Counted from the stretch's first letter, positions 36,852 to 45,490 are shown. The stretch: 64,000 nucleotides of DNA from Clostridium niameyense (GCF_001243045.1 NZ_LN849007.1:1640989-1704988); one strand, 5' to 3'. The notes: a model not told the origin generated them from the letters alone. Numbers and translations: made by a program.

Positions 36852-36868
36852 TATGAACTGAGTTCATA
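36852..36868. promoter_or_regulatory. Palindromic operator-like site upstream of the HsmA-family gene
   Basis: TATGAACT-G-AGTTCATA is a perfect 8-bp dyad with a single central base, about 20 bases before the start codon. It closely resembles the dyad in front of the tetR gene at 45491-45514 and the TGAAC..GTTCA form commonly bound by TetR/AcrR proteins. Confidence 0.6.
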
Positions 36869-37061
36869 TAATTTTATAAAAAAATTCCATCATTAAATAA
36901 TGTAATTTTTTACTGCTAAATTTTTAATATGCTTTATTATAGTTTTATGTTGTAAATTTGTCAATAAAATTATTTATCCATTTTATGAAATGAAAACATT
37001 TAACAAGTGCTTAATTTATAATACATCTTCCTAATTATCTTTATATTATTAAACAAATTTA

Positions 37062-37091
37062 TTGAAAAATGCCCTATTTATATATTATAAT
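37062..37091 (+). promoter_or_regulatory. Likely promoter of the DUF2953-gerW operon
   Basis: TTGAAA at 37062-37067 and TATAAT at 37086-37091 are 18 bases apart and 80 bases before the start codon, a good vegetative (sigma-A) match. Confidence 0.6.
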
Positions 37092-37169
37092 GAAACATTT
37101 ATATTAAATAATTTAACTTAAAGCTGTCAAACTAATAGTGTAGATAATTTTTAGTTAGGAGGTGCTGTT

Positions 37170-37706
37170 TTGTATATATTAACCTTTATAATTTCAATAC
37201 TTTTAATATTTTTATTACTTTTAATATTGATTCCTTTTAAAATTTCTTTTTCAGTAATTTCAGAACAAGAATCTAAAATAAACTTAATTGTTTCTTGGAT
37301 TTACCCATTTTTAAAAGGTGAGTTAATAGATTATAGCTTAAATCATGCAACTTTTGCTATATATTTATTTAAGAAAAAAGTAGGAACTAAAAATTTTAAA
37401 TTTAAGTTTAAGAATAATAATACCAATAAGTTAAACATATTTAAAAGTATTATTCCCGAATATGTCAATATAGAAACTTACTATGGTTTTGAAGATCCTT
37501 CAATTACAGGATTTTTATGTGGAATTATAAATTTAATTCCTGATTATTCTGAAGCTTCTATTATATATAATAATCCAGATTTCACTACAGATACATCTTA
37601 TTTTAATGGAAGAGGTGTTATTAAAATAAATATTTTTTCTGCTATCATAAAAATAATAAACTCTAATACTAAAAATAATTCAAAAATATCCTATGGAAAC
37701 AAATAA
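37170..37706 (+). CDS. DUF2953 domain-containing membrane protein
   Basis: A 178-residue protein with one N-terminal membrane segment (about 2-24) followed by a beta-rich extracytoplasmic region (about 30-165) of the DUF2953 type. The family is usually found next to gerW (ytfJ) in spore formers, as here (21-base gap), which suggests a role in spore formation or germination; it has no known biochemical activity. The start is TTG 37170, five bases after AGGAGGTG. Confidence 0.8.
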   Translation: MYILTFIISILLIFLLLLILIPFKISFSVISEQESKINLIVSWIYPFLKGELIDYSLNHATFAIYLFKKKVGTKNFKFKFKNNNTNKLNIFKSIIPEYVNIETYYGFEDPSITGFLCGIINLIPDYSEASIIYNNPDFTTDTSYFNGRGVIKINIFSAIIKIINSNTKNNSKISYGNK

Positions 37707-37727
37707 AATTTTAAGGAGGAATTCAAT

Positions 37728-38195
37728 ATGGATAATAATTATTTTAATGATAATATGAATACTATATTTACTAAAGTAGAAGACTTTGTTAAAAAGGAAA
37801 GCACTATGGGAGCTCCTGTTAATGTAGAAAACAAAACATTAATACCAATAGTTTCTGTCACTTTAGGTTATGGTAATGGAACTTGCAATTCTAAGGCAAA
37901 AAATAGTGGAAGCTCTACACCTCCTAAGTTAGGTTTAGGTACTAAAATATGCACTGATGCTGTAATAGTTATAGATAAAGATGACGTATCAATGTTACCT
38001 GTAACACTAAAGAGTAATGCTAACCAAGTTATGACTAAACTTCCAGATGTAGTTTCTACTCTTAAACAAAACATTCCTATGCAAAATATGGGCATGGGTA
38101 TGAATCAAAATGCACAACAAAATGCACAACAAAATACAACAACACAATCTAGCACCACTTCTTCTACGCCACAAAATGCTAAACAAACTAAATAG
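37728..38195 (+). CDS. gerW: GerW family sporulation protein (YtfJ)
   Basis: A 155-residue soluble protein. Residues 1-125 match the YtfJ/GerW family, with LIPIVSVTLGYGNG, a Gly/Ser-rich loop, LGLGTKICTDAVIVIDKDDVSMLPV and a C-terminal helix; the last 30 residues are low-complexity Gln/Asn/Thr/Ser repeats (for example QNAQQNAQQNTTTQ). In Bacillus, GerW is a forespore protein needed for germination with certain nutrients. Clear AAGGAGG before ATG 37728. Confidence 0.92.
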   Translation: MDNNYFNDNMNTIFTKVEDFVKKESTMGAPVNVENKTLIPIVSVTLGYGNGTCNSKAKNSGSSTPPKLGLGTKICTDAVIVIDKDDVSMLPVTLKSNANQVMTKLPDVVSTLKQNIPMQNMGMGMNQNAQQNAQQNTTTQSSTTSSTPQNAKQTK

Positions 38196-38210
38196 TTTAT
38201 TATAATAAGA

Positions 38211-38238
38211 GAGCCTAAAGAATTTATTCTTTAGGCTC
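38211..38238 (+). terminator. Bidirectional terminator between gerW and the thiazole operon
   Basis: GAGCCTAAAGAAT and ATTCTTTAGGCTC form a 13-bp stem with a short two-base loop region, between the convergent ends of gerW and the thiamine genes. Confidence 0.8.
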
Positions 38239-38255
38239 CCTATTTTCTAGTTTTA

Positions 38256-38825
38256 TTATAATAATTTTTTTATATTTTCAGGAGTTTTCATAGCTAAAGA
38301 CATTACCGCTGCACCATATGCTCCTACTTCTTTTATACTTTTTATGTTATTTTCATTTATTCCCCCAATAGCTATTACTGGGATATTAATACTACTTATT
38401 ATTTTCTTAAGAAAATTTTCACCTTTTCCTTTTAATCCTGGTTTACAATTAGTTTCATATATATTTCCTACTAATATATACTTTGCACCCAATCGTTCTG
38501 CTTCTATGCCTTCCTCTAAGCTATGAATTGAAACACCTGTATTAAAGTTTAGTGGTTGATCTATTTTTTTTAAATTTAAAAAACTTGTATGATAATAGTT
38601 AGCTTTTACTTTTTTAGCTATCTTAAAATTTCCGTTTACTATAAATTCAGCATTATACTTTTCTGTAATCTTTTTTAACTGTAAAGCTATAGGATATAAA
38701 CTTTTAAAATCTAAATCCTTTTCTCTAAGCATTATTGCTCCCGCACCGGATTTTAATGCTTGTTCCACTATAATATATAAGTTTCCTCTTTCGGTAAGTT
38801 TTCTGCTAGTAACTGCAACTATCAT
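38256..38825 (-). CDS. ThiE/TenI family protein, last gene of the thiazole operon
   Basis: A 189-residue TIM-barrel protein of the thiamine phosphate synthase superfamily. AIMLREKDLDF matches the QLREK region and GVSIHSLEEGIEAERLGAKYILVGNIYET and IAIGGINENNIKSIKEVGAYGAAVMS match the phosphate-binding half. The D...HLGQ stretch that binds the pyrimidine in true ThiE is replaced by YYHTSFLN, so it may be a TenI-type thiazole tautomerase and not ThiE. It follows thiH by 44 bases. It is commonly annotated simply as thiamine phosphate synthase. Confidence 0.82.
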   Translation of the reverse strand: MIVAVTSRKLTERGNLYIIVEQALKSGAGAIMLREKDLDFKSLYPIALQLKKITEKYNAEFIVNGNFKIAKKVKANYYHTSFLNLKKIDQPLNFNTGVSIHSLEEGIEAERLGAKYILVGNIYETNCKPGLKGKGENFLKKIISSINIPVIAIGGINENNIKSIKEVGAYGAAVMSLAMKTPENIKKLL

Positions 38826-38869
38826 ATAAATCTCCTAAAATAAATTTTATTATAAAATTCTAAAGTTTT

Positions 38870-39973
38870 TTATGCCCTCTCCCAGTCCTTAAATATAGGA
38901 TTATAACCTTTAGATTTTAACATGTTTTTCATCTCATCCACGCCTCTTGGATCTGCTATATCGAATTGAGCCTCCCCTTTATTTTCATTAGAATGACCTC
39001 CTACCTCTGTAGATACTCCAGCAGACATTTTTGTGACACCTAATGGTATTAAATTATCTCTAAATTCAGCGCATTCCCTAGTTGTTATATTGGTACCCGC
39101 TCTTGGTAAAAATAATTTATAAGCCAAAAGTGCCTGTACAATATTATTATCTGTTACCTTATATATATCATTAAAAGAGCCTACATGAGGTCTAATACGT
39201 GGTACAGACATAGACATTTCCACCCAAGGATAATTTTGTTGTATATAATATGCATGAAATCCTGAGAAAAAGGCTTCTTCTCTCCATTTATAAAGACCTA
39301 AGAGAGCACCTACACCTAAAGAATGTATTCCAGCTTTACATGCCCTTTCTGGTGCTTCCAATCTATAAGTAAAATTTTTTTTAGGACCTGCTATATGAAC
39401 TTTATCATATACTTCTCTATTGTAAACTTCTTGATATACTGTAAGCCCATTTACACCCGCATCTATTAATTCTTTATATTCTTCTTCCTCTAATGGATAT
39501 ACTTCGATTGATATAGAACTAAAGTATTTTTTTAAAACTTGTACACAATCTTTAATATAGGATACTGGTGTATGAAATTTTGACTCTCCGGTTAATATTA
39601 AAATATGCCTAAGTCCTGTATCATATATACTCTTTGCTTCTCTTTCCACTTCCCTCAAAGTTAACTTTTTCCTTTTTACTTTATTCTCCACATTATATCC
39701 ACAATAAGCACACTTGTTAACGCAGTAGTTAGCTACATACATTGGTGTATATAAGCTTACACTTCTTCCAAAATTTTTAAGAGAAAGCATTCTAGCTTTC
39801 TGTGCCATAGGTTCTAAGTATTTTTCTGCTATAGGTGATAGAAGTCTCAAAAAGTCCAATTCATTTAAATATTCCTTTAAAAGTATTTCTTCTATATCTT
39901 CATCTGATACATTATTAAAAAACTCATTAAAATCAAAGTTATCATATTCCATAAGCTTGTTATAAAAACTCAT
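38870..39973 (-). CDS. thiH: 2-iminoacetate synthase (thiazole synthesis)
   Basis: A 367-residue radical SAM enzyme that splits tyrosine to give dehydroglycine for the thiazole ring. The 4Fe-4S motif CVNKCAYCGYNV (CxxxCxxC) is present at about residues 82-93, with GLRHILILTGE after it for SAM binding and MSMSVPRIRPHVG and TTRECAEFRDNL in the BATS-type C-terminal part. ATG 39973 is eight bases after GGAG; an in-frame GTG at 39982 lies in that site. It abuts thiG. Confidence 0.94.
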   Translation of the reverse strand: MSFYNKLMEYDNFDFNEFFNNVSDEDIEEILLKEYLNELDFLRLLSPIAEKYLEPMAQKARMLSLKNFGRSVSLYTPMYVANYCVNKCAYCGYNVENKVKRKKLTLREVEREAKSIYDTGLRHILILTGESKFHTPVSYIKDCVQVLKKYFSSISIEVYPLEEEEYKELIDAGVNGLTVYQEVYNREVYDKVHIAGPKKNFTYRLEAPERACKAGIHSLGVGALLGLYKWREEAFFSGFHAYYIQQNYPWVEMSMSVPRIRPHVGSFNDIYKVTDNNIVQALLAYKLFLPRAGTNITTRECAEFRDNLIPLGVTKMSAGVSTEVGGHSNENKGEAQFDIADPRGVDEMKNMLKSKGYNPIFKDWERA

Positions 39974-39984
39974 GTTACTCACTC

Positions 39985-40749
39985 CTATCTTAAAAATCCT
40001 GTAAGTGGGGAGGATGCCTTAGCGTATTGTTTCACTGAACCAGGCTTAGCTAAATAAGCTTTTCGGCCTCCCTTTACGGCTAGAGAAAAAGCTTCTGCCA
40101 TAGTTACTGGGTGTCCTGCTGTTGCAATTGCTGTATTTACAAGAACCGCATCTGCTCCCATTTCCATAGCATAAGCAGCATCTGATGGTTTTCCTATACC
40201 TGCATCTACAATAATAGGCACATTTATTTCTTCTATTAGAATTTTAATAATTTCTTCCGTTCTTATACCCTTATTAGTTCCAATAGGTGCTCCCAAAGGC
40301 ATTACTGCATGTGCTCCGGCTTCTACTAACCTTCTAGCATCCATCAAGTCGGGATTCATATAAGGTAAAACTACAAAACCCTCTTTTACTAAAACTTCAG
40401 TAGCTTTAATAGTTTCAGCATTATCTGGAAGTAAATATTTATTATCAGATACTACCTCAATTTTAATCCAGTTACCACAACCTGATGCTTTGGCTATTCT
40501 AGCAAGCCTTATAGCCTCTTTAGCAGTTCTTGCACCAGATGTATTAGGAAGAAGTATACAATCTTTTTGTATATAATTTAATATATTTTCCTCCTTTAAA
40601 TTATTATCTACTCTTCTTAATGCCATAGTTATAACCTGGGATTTACTTTTTTCTATTACTTCAGTTAATATTTCATTAGATGAGAATTTTCCTGTACCTA
40701 CAAACAATCTATTACTTAACTCTTTTCCTCCAATTAATAAATTATCCAT
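39985..40749 (-). CDS. thiG: Thiazole synthase
   Basis: A 254-residue TIM-barrel enzyme that forms thiazole phosphate from DXP, dehydroglycine and ThiS thiocarboxylate. Family motifs present: [39 protein letters not shown], the Schiff-base Lys in [22 protein letters not shown], and [28 protein letters not shown] precedes ATG 40749. Only 11 bases separate it from thiH. Confidence 0.95.
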   Translation of the reverse strand: MDNLLIGGKELSNRLFVGTGKFSSNEILTEVIEKSKSQVITMALRRVDNNLKEENILNYIQKDCILLPNTSGARTAKEAIRLARIAKASGCGNWIKIEVVSDNKYLLPDNAETIKATEVLVKEGFVVLPYMNPDLMDARRLVEAGAHAVMPLGAPIGTNKGIRTEEIIKILIEEINVPIIVDAGIGKPSDAAYAMEMGADAVLVNTAIATAGHPVTMAEAFSLAVKGGRKAYLAKPGSVKQYAKASSPLTGFLR

Positions 40750-40805
40750 TATAACTCCTCCTAAAATATGTTATAATTTTATTTACAGTAAATTTTCACA
40801 AACAA

Positions 40806-41612
40806 TCAGACATTATTTTCATTTAAAATTATTCTTAAAATCATATTGGCTTCATGATTAGCCGCAATAGCTACTCGTGGAGCCATAAGTCCACAACCTG
40901 TCTTTACCTTTGAGATTTCATCTCCTATTAAGTAAAATCTATCATTAATTTTTCTTGTTTTTATAGTATTACTAGAAAAATATCCAGCCATACCTGAGGA
41001 TGCAACTATAATCTTATGCTTCATTTCTAGAAGAATTTTATTTACGAGTAATGCTTTACTTTTGTTATCATCTAAAGCTTCAATTATCAAATCTGCATCT
41101 TTAAATATAGAACTAATATTATTTTTATTTATAAGAACATTCTTGGTTTCTACTTTTATAAAAGGATTACATCTATTTATAGTTTCAGCTAAAGCCTCAG
41201 TTTTTTTCATTCCAATTTGATCTATAAAATAATATTGCCTATTTAAATTACTAAGCTCCACCACATCATAATCTACTAAAACTAATTTACCTATACCTAT
41301 TCTAGCTAAAGATACTGCTGCATTAGATCCTAATCCCCCTAATCCGGCAATATATACAGTAGAATTTTTTATTTTATCCTGAATTTTTTTAGTATGTCTT
41401 ACGTTAAGCTGAAACTCTATTTCATACTCCTTTGGAATATGTCCTTTTTTAATAAAAACTATTGAATCCCCATTTTGTAGAAACAAATCCTTATCACAGG
41501 GAAAACCATTATATACAATCAAATCAACACCTTTTTTATATATTTCTTTTAACTGAAATAAGCTTGTCCTATCTTCTATTTTTACTAATTTCTCATTTAC
41601 ATAGATCTCCAT
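40806..41612 (-). CDS. thiF: ThiS adenylyltransferase ThiF with N-terminal ThiS-like domain
   Basis: A 268-residue E1-like enzyme that adenylates the C-terminus of ThiS. Residues about 1-60 form an extra beta-grasp-like domain resembling ThiS (MEIYVNEKLVKIED opening) but without a terminal GlyGly. The adenylation domain (about 70-268) has VYIAGLGGLGSNAAVSLAR, LVDYDVVELSNLNRQYYF and ADLIIEALDDNKSK. It starts on the base after the thiS stop codon. The fused domain, also seen in some other clostridial ThiF proteins, may position or regulate the carrier. Confidence 0.9.
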   Translation of the reverse strand: MEIYVNEKLVKIEDRTSLFQLKEIYKKGVDLIVYNGFPCDKDLFLQNGDSIVFIKKGHIPKEYEIEFQLNVRHTKKIQDKIKNSTVYIAGLGGLGSNAAVSLARIGIGKLVLVDYDVVELSNLNRQYYFIDQIGMKKTEALAETINRCNPFIKVETKNVLINKNNISSIFKDADLIIEALDDNKSKALLVNKILLEMKHKIIVASSGMAGYFSSNTIKTRKINDRFYLIGDEISKVKTGCGLMAPRVAIAANHEANMILRIILNENNV

Positions 41613-41807
41613 TTATCCTCCTCCCACAAATCTTATAACCTCAACTTTTGAATCTGAATTTAAAAAGGTACTTTTATATTTTTCTTTCTCCAGTATGTTA
41701 AAATTTAACTCTATTACTACTGTACTTGCATCTAAATTCATTTTATTTAACATATCTAATACAGTTATTCCTTCATACAAATTATTTTCTTTACCGTTTA
41801 CTATCAA
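41613..41807 (-). CDS. thiS: Sulfur carrier protein ThiS
   Basis: A 64-residue ubiquitin-like protein ending in RFVGGG; the terminal GlyGly is adenylated by ThiF and turned into a thiocarboxylate that donates sulfur to the thiazole. The N-terminal MIVNGKEN and VIELNFNIL strands fit the beta-grasp fold. The start is TTG 41807 with GGAGG upstream. It is the first gene after the TPP riboswitch and its terminator. Confidence 0.93.
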   Translation of the reverse strand: MIVNGKENNLYEGITVLDMLNKMNLDASTVVIELNFNILEKEKYKSTFLNSDSKVEVIRFVGGG

Positions 41808-41871
41808 AATATACCTCCTTCCTTTTTGTGTATAATTTAACTTTATAAAAATATTTATTTAGGTATAAAAT

Positions 41872-41899
41872 AAAAAGGGAAACTTAAAAAAGTTTCCCT
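41872..41899 (-). terminator. Riboswitch-controlled terminator upstream of thiS
   Basis: AGGGAAACTT and AAGTTTCCCT pair around a four-base loop and are followed on the minus strand by TTTTTATTTT. The start of the stem overlaps an 11-base sequence (41896-41906) that is exactly complementary to a segment inside the TPP aptamer. Confidence 0.9.
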
Positions 41900-41949
41900 C
41901 ATAACCTTATTATAACTTTATATAGTACTATATAAAATCTAAAACATAA

Positions 41950-42047
41950 AATTTCCTTTCCTACGTTGGCATTATCCAAGTCAGGTTATGAGGGTCTAGA
42001 ATAACATTCTACTCTCAGCCCATCAATATAGGCTCCCCTTAGAAATT
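41950..42047 (-). promoter_or_regulatory. TPP riboswitch (THI element)
   Basis: On the minus strand the canonical blocks follow in order: GGGGAGCC, GATGGGCTGAGAG, GACCCTCATAACCTGA, CTTGGATAATGCCAACGTAG and GGAAA, enclosed by a P1 helix (AATTTC with GAAATT). It controls thiS-thiF-thiG-thiH-thiE/tenI by transcription termination: TPP binding would free the terminator. Confidence 0.97.
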
Positions 42048-42074
42048 AGTGTAATTATTTGGTTGTACCAACTA

Positions 42075-42103
42075 ATATTAGCATAAAAAAAATTTAAAAT
42101 CAA
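42075..42103 (-). promoter_or_regulatory. Promoter of the thiazole operon
   Basis: On the minus strand TTGATT (42103-42098) and TAATAT (42080-42075) are exactly 17 bases apart and 28 bases upstream of the riboswitch, a good vegetative promoter. Confidence 0.65.
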
Positions 42104-42263
42104 TATAGCTAATTATTTAAAATAATCTTTTGCATGGCTATAAAGATATCTTATATTATGATTTTTAAAGTTTGTGTTAATCTATAGGTCAAAACATACT
42201 AAATAAGCTTATTATATTATATAATTAAGTTAATTCACAATTTTTAACAAGGGGGAGGATTCC

Positions 42264-42425
42264 ATGGCAAAAACATTAAAAAAGAAAACACTATTTAAAA
42301 TATTTTTATCTGCTTTAGCTATTGGCTCCATAATATTAGCATCTAAGAGTGAAGACTCCAATTGCTCTGATTCAGAGGAACATACTGAATATGTAGTATT
42401 TAATGAAGATTTAGAGGAAGAATAA
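42264..42425 (+). CDS. Small membrane peptide of 53 residues, unknown function
   Basis: An open reading frame with the ribosome site GGGGGAGG six bases before ATG 42264, stop TAA at 42425. The peptide has a basic start (MAKTLKKKTLFK), one hydrophobic helix (about 11-26, FKIFLSALAIGSIILA) and a strongly acidic tail (ending NEDLEEE) with one Cys. The strong ribosome site, clean charge layout and a terminator right after the stop make it a credible gene, though I know no family for it. It may be a secreted or membrane-anchored peptide; the acidic tail would be on the outside by the positive-inside rule. Confidence 0.65.
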   Translation: MAKTLKKKTLFKIFLSALAIGSIILASKSEDSNCSDSEEHTEYVVFNEDLEEE

Positions 42426-42476
42426 CACAATATCATTACGTTCTTTATAAGCACCTATTTAAAGAATATTAAAAAT

Positions 42477-42514
42477 AATTAAGGGATATATTATATATAA
42501 TATATCCCTTAATT
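42477..42514 (+). terminator. Perfect 17-bp inverted repeat after the small peptide gene
   Basis: AATTAAGGGATATATTA and its exact complement flank a four-base loop, 52 bases after the stop of the 53-residue gene. The A/T ends suit termination on either strand. Confidence 0.65.
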
Positions 42515-42578
42515 ATATGTTTTACTAATAATATATAAATTATATAGCTAAAAACAAGAGGCTTTCAAGTTATCTATT

Positions 42579-43223
42579 TTATAAATTAGATAACTCTAAT
42601 TTTTTTATCTCATTACATATAGAGTAAAATCCACTTTTATCTTTCTTATCTAAAGCTTCATCTGCAAAAGCATATAGAGCATCTAAATATAACTTATTTT
42701 TTTCTTCCTTACTTAAAATATATCTAGTATTGTTGATATAATATCCCATATCTAAGTTATTTTTTTTATAATATATTTTTTCTAATAAATCTATATATTG
42801 AGAGAACTCATCCTTATCTAGAATAAAAAATGTTCTTTTTCCACCATACACTTCATTAGATAATTTTACAAATTCTTCTCCTATTGAGCTAAGAACTATT
42901 TTACCTTGATCTTTGAATAAAAAATCATGCTCTATGTTTACCTCTTTTTTTGTTAAATGCCTTAGTATGTTATTAAAATTCTTAAGGAAAAAAATATATA
43001 ATATAAGCTCATTTCTTAATAAATAAAATTTATTCTTTATTACTTTTCCACGATACAATCTATTAAAACATAACTCAAAATATTCTTCACCTAGAACATG
43101 TTTATGATGTAGTATCTTTATCTTATCTATATATTTATTTAAAGCCTTATTATTCTTAAGCTCTACTCCATATATTAACTCATTATTTTCTCCCCAAAAT
43201 AATTCAATATATTTTATTTTCAT
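42579..43223 (-). CDS. Hypothetical protein with a possible C-terminal IDEAL-like segment
   Basis: A 214-residue soluble, charged protein I do not recognise as a whole. The last 35 residues (LYLDALYAFADEALDKKDKSGFYSICNEIKKL, split here across about 180-211) resemble the IDEAL domain, a short helical segment in Firmicutes proteins with the pattern aliphatic-DEALD-x-x-DK-x-x-F. No signal peptide or membrane segment. The start is ATG 43223, eight bases after GGGG; an in-frame ATG at 43244 lacks a ribosome site. It follows the PAS kinase gene on the same strand but a terminator lies between them. Confidence 0.6.
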   Translation of the reverse strand: MKIKYIELFWGENNELIYGVELKNNKALNKYIDKIKILHHKHVLGEEYFELCFNRLYRGKVIKNKFYLLRNELILYIFFLKNFNNILRHLTKKEVNIEHDFLFKDQGKIVLSSIGEEFVKLSNEVYGGKRTFFILDKDEFSQYIDLLEKIYYKKNNLDMGYYINNTRYILSKEEKNKLYLDALYAFADEALDKKDKSGFYSICNEIKKLELSNL

Positions 43224-43260
43224 AGGCATTTCCCCATTCATCAACTTATTTTATTAAAGA

Positions 43261-43294
43261 AAAAGACTACCCTCTAGGAGTTGGGCAGTCTTTT
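43261..43294 (-). terminator. Terminator downstream of the PAS histidine kinase gene
   Basis: AAAAGACTACCC and GGGCAGTCTTTT form a 12-bp stem whose one mismatch becomes a G-U pair on the minus strand; TTTTTCTTT follows. It lies 177 bases after the kinase stop; the stretch between (43295-43470) is AT-rich with nothing I can name. Confidence 0.7.
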
Positions 43295-43470
43295 CCCCGT
43301 GTGTATAATAAATCAAGGAAGGCTTTTAATAAATGTAGTTTATATAACAGTATCTACATTTAAAACCTTTAATTATTTACACTTAAATTATAAATTAAAT
43401 TATTAAATTTTTATATATTTATAAAAAAACACTATGAGTGAATACACATGCAATAAATTTTTATAATAAA

Positions 43471-44727
43471 TTATACTTCTATATCAGAGAATTCTATATT
43501 TATATGAGGATTACTGTTTTTATTTTTAATATTATGTTCATTTTTACATTCTAATACCTTTACTGGTAACTTTATTGTAAACTTACTGCCTTTATCGATT
43601 TTACTGTCCACCTTTATAGCTCCTCCATGAGCTTCTATAAAGGATTTTACTATAAATAATCCTATACCGCTCCCTTGAGATTTTCTATAAGAACTACAGT
43701 TACCTTGGTTAAACTTCTCAAATATTTTTTTCTGTATAGTATTGGGAATACCAACACCACTATCCTTTACAGAAATTATTATAAAATCACCATCATCCAA
43801 AACCTTAACAAAAATTTCTCCGCCTATAGGAGTAAATTTAATAGCATTAGAAAGTAAATTTAACATTACCCTCTCAATTTTATCCGCATCAAAAGCTAAT
43901 ATTTTTTCTTCTATATTAGTGTCAAATATAATTTGAATATTTTTAGATTGAGCATATGGTACTGAAGATAGTGTTATATTTTCAACTATCTCAACTATAT
44001 TATAATTTTTTAAATTTAAATTAAAGAATCCATTATCAATTTTGCTACTATCAATTATATTATTTATAAGCTTAGTTAAACGATAACAATTTTGAGTCAT
44101 AATTTTTATATATTCACTGAATTTCTCATATTGTCTACCTTTGTTGTCCTTGTATATTTTTTCTATAAGTTGTATTGTAGATAAAATTATATTCAAGGGA
44201 GTTCTAAGATCATGAGATATATTAGATATTTCATTAGTCTTCTCTTTATTAAATTTATTTAATTTGTCTAACTCATACAGTTTATCTTTTATTACTTTAG
44301 CGGAAGTAACATCCTTGGCTATCCAAATCAACATATCTTCACCATTGTAGTTATCTAAAAATATAAATTTAGAGCTTAAATATATTAGTTCATTATTTTT
44401 GTTAACTAATTTACACTCCTTTAAAGTAAACTGTCCTCCATCATATAAAGTTTTTAATTTATGTTTAATTAAATCTATAGTTTCATTATCCATATGTACT
44501 AACTCACCTAAATATTTATTTTTAACTTTATCTAAAGAGGTTTCTCCGATAACATCTAATGCCGCTTTATTTAAGAAAAATATTCTTCTATTTTTAAATA
44601 TAAATATTACATCAGATAAAAAATCTAGTGCACAATAATTTTTATCTAAAAATTCATATATTTGTTTATTAGCAACTAACAAATTTACGAACTTTTCCTG
44701 ATCGTTTATATTTGATCTTGTTTCCAT
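43471..44727 (-). CDS. Cytoplasmic PAS sensor histidine kinase
   Basis: A 418-residue histidine kinase without membrane segments. A PAS domain (about 25-150, with FIFKNRRIFFLNKAAL) is followed by the dimerisation/phospho-acceptor domain with the His in NISHDLRTPLNIIL (about 170-183) and the ATPase domain with N box NLLSNAIKFTP, G1 VKDSGVGIP, F box KFNQG and G2 GSGIGLFIVKSF. All catalytic motifs are intact. No response regulator is adjacent, so it is an orphan kinase; in clostridia such kinases often feed Spo0A, which is only a suggestion here. Start ATG 44727 follows AAAGGGGGAG; an ATG at 44760 precedes that site. Confidence 0.92.
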   Translation of the reverse strand: METRSNINDQEKFVNLLVANKQIYEFLDKNYCALDFLSDVIFIFKNRRIFFLNKAALDVIGETSLDKVKNKYLGELVHMDNETIDLIKHKLKTLYDGGQFTLKECKLVNKNNELIYLSSKFIFLDNYNGEDMLIWIAKDVTSAKVIKDKLYELDKLNKFNKEKTNEISNISHDLRTPLNIILSTIQLIEKIYKDNKGRQYEKFSEYIKIMTQNCYRLTKLINNIIDSSKIDNGFFNLNLKNYNIVEIVENITLSSVPYAQSKNIQIIFDTNIEEKILAFDADKIERVMLNLLSNAIKFTPIGGEIFVKVLDDGDFIIISVKDSGVGIPNTIQKKIFEKFNQGNCSSYRKSQGSGIGLFIVKSFIEAHGGAIKVDSKIDKGSKFTIKLPVKVLECKNEHNIKNKNSNPHINIEFSDIEV

Positions 44728-44842
44728 ATTTTCTCCCCCTTTTTTTGTAAAATCCCCCATTGCAATAACTACATTTATATATGTTGATTTCTACAATAAT
44801 ACTTAATTTCCTTTATTATAAAATATATTTATCATATATAAG

Positions 44843-44875
44843 TAAAAAAATAGTCTATAAATATTATTTATAGAC
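44843..44875 (-). terminator. Terminator of the tetR gene
   Basis: GTCTATAAAT and ATTTATAGAC form a 10-bp stem followed on the minus strand by a run of seven T, directly after the stop at 44885. Confidence 0.85.
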
Positions 44876-44884
44876 ACTTTTTAT

Positions 44885-45454
44885 TTATAGAAATGAGGAA
44901 ACTATAGTATACAAAAATTGTATATTTACTTCTTTTTCATCTTCATGATTTTCAATTAAAACACTCATGGTAGAAAGCAATATTTCTATAAGTCTTGTAA
45001 CTACATCGTATTCTTTAATAAAATTACTTTCACTTAGTTCTCGTTGAAATAAATCTCTTATATTTAAAACTATTTCTTCTGTAAAATAAATAATATGCTT
45101 CTCTACATTGTTTTTTTGTTTATTACAACTAATTTTGAATATAGCTTCACTAATACCTTTTCTATTCTCTAAGCTCTCATAAAGTATTTTTACATAGGCC
45201 TTTAATTTTTCTCTACTTTCCTTATTAATTTTACCTTCCTCTTTTAACTTAAAAAGGGTTTCATTCCAATTCAGCCTAAAAACTTCTAGAAAAAGTTCAC
45301 TTTTATTAGTATAATAATTATATAATGTTCCTACTGCTACCCCAGTTTTTTGAGCAATATGTCTCATATCTATTGACTCATAACCATATTCTCCAAAAAG
45401 CTCCATAGCAGCATTACTTATTTTCTCCTCTATATTTTTTATTATTTTAGGCAC
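44885..45454 (-). CDS. TetR/AcrR family transcriptional regulator
   Basis: A 189-residue regulator. The N-terminal helix-turn-helix (about 8-55) reads AAMELFGEYGYESIDMRHIAQKTGVAVGTLYNYY across its core (given here as AMELFGEYGYESIDMRHIA then GVAVGTLYNYY), the standard TetR pattern; the C-terminal ligand domain (about 60-189) is all-helical and unassigned. GTG 45454 follows GAGGTG. A perfect dyad lies 37-60 bases upstream and suggests autoregulation; the same type of site precedes the HsmA-family gene. Confidence 0.92.
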   Translation of the reverse strand: MPKIIKNIEEKISNAAMELFGEYGYESIDMRHIAQKTGVAVGTLYNYYTNKSELFLEVFRLNWNETLFKLKEEGKINKESREKLKAYVKILYESLENRKGISEAIFKISCNKQKNNVEKHIIYFTEEIVLNIRDLFQRELSESNFIKEYDVVTRLIEILLSTMSVLIENHEDEKEVNIQFLYTIVSSFL

Positions 45455-45490
45455 ATGTACACCTCTTTTATAACTTTAGTTATACATAAA

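Noticed and set aside
42230-42454. Minus-strand frame of 74 codons
   Set aside because: It is antisense to the 53-residue peptide gene; the plus-strand frame has a strong ribosome site and a sensible protein layout.
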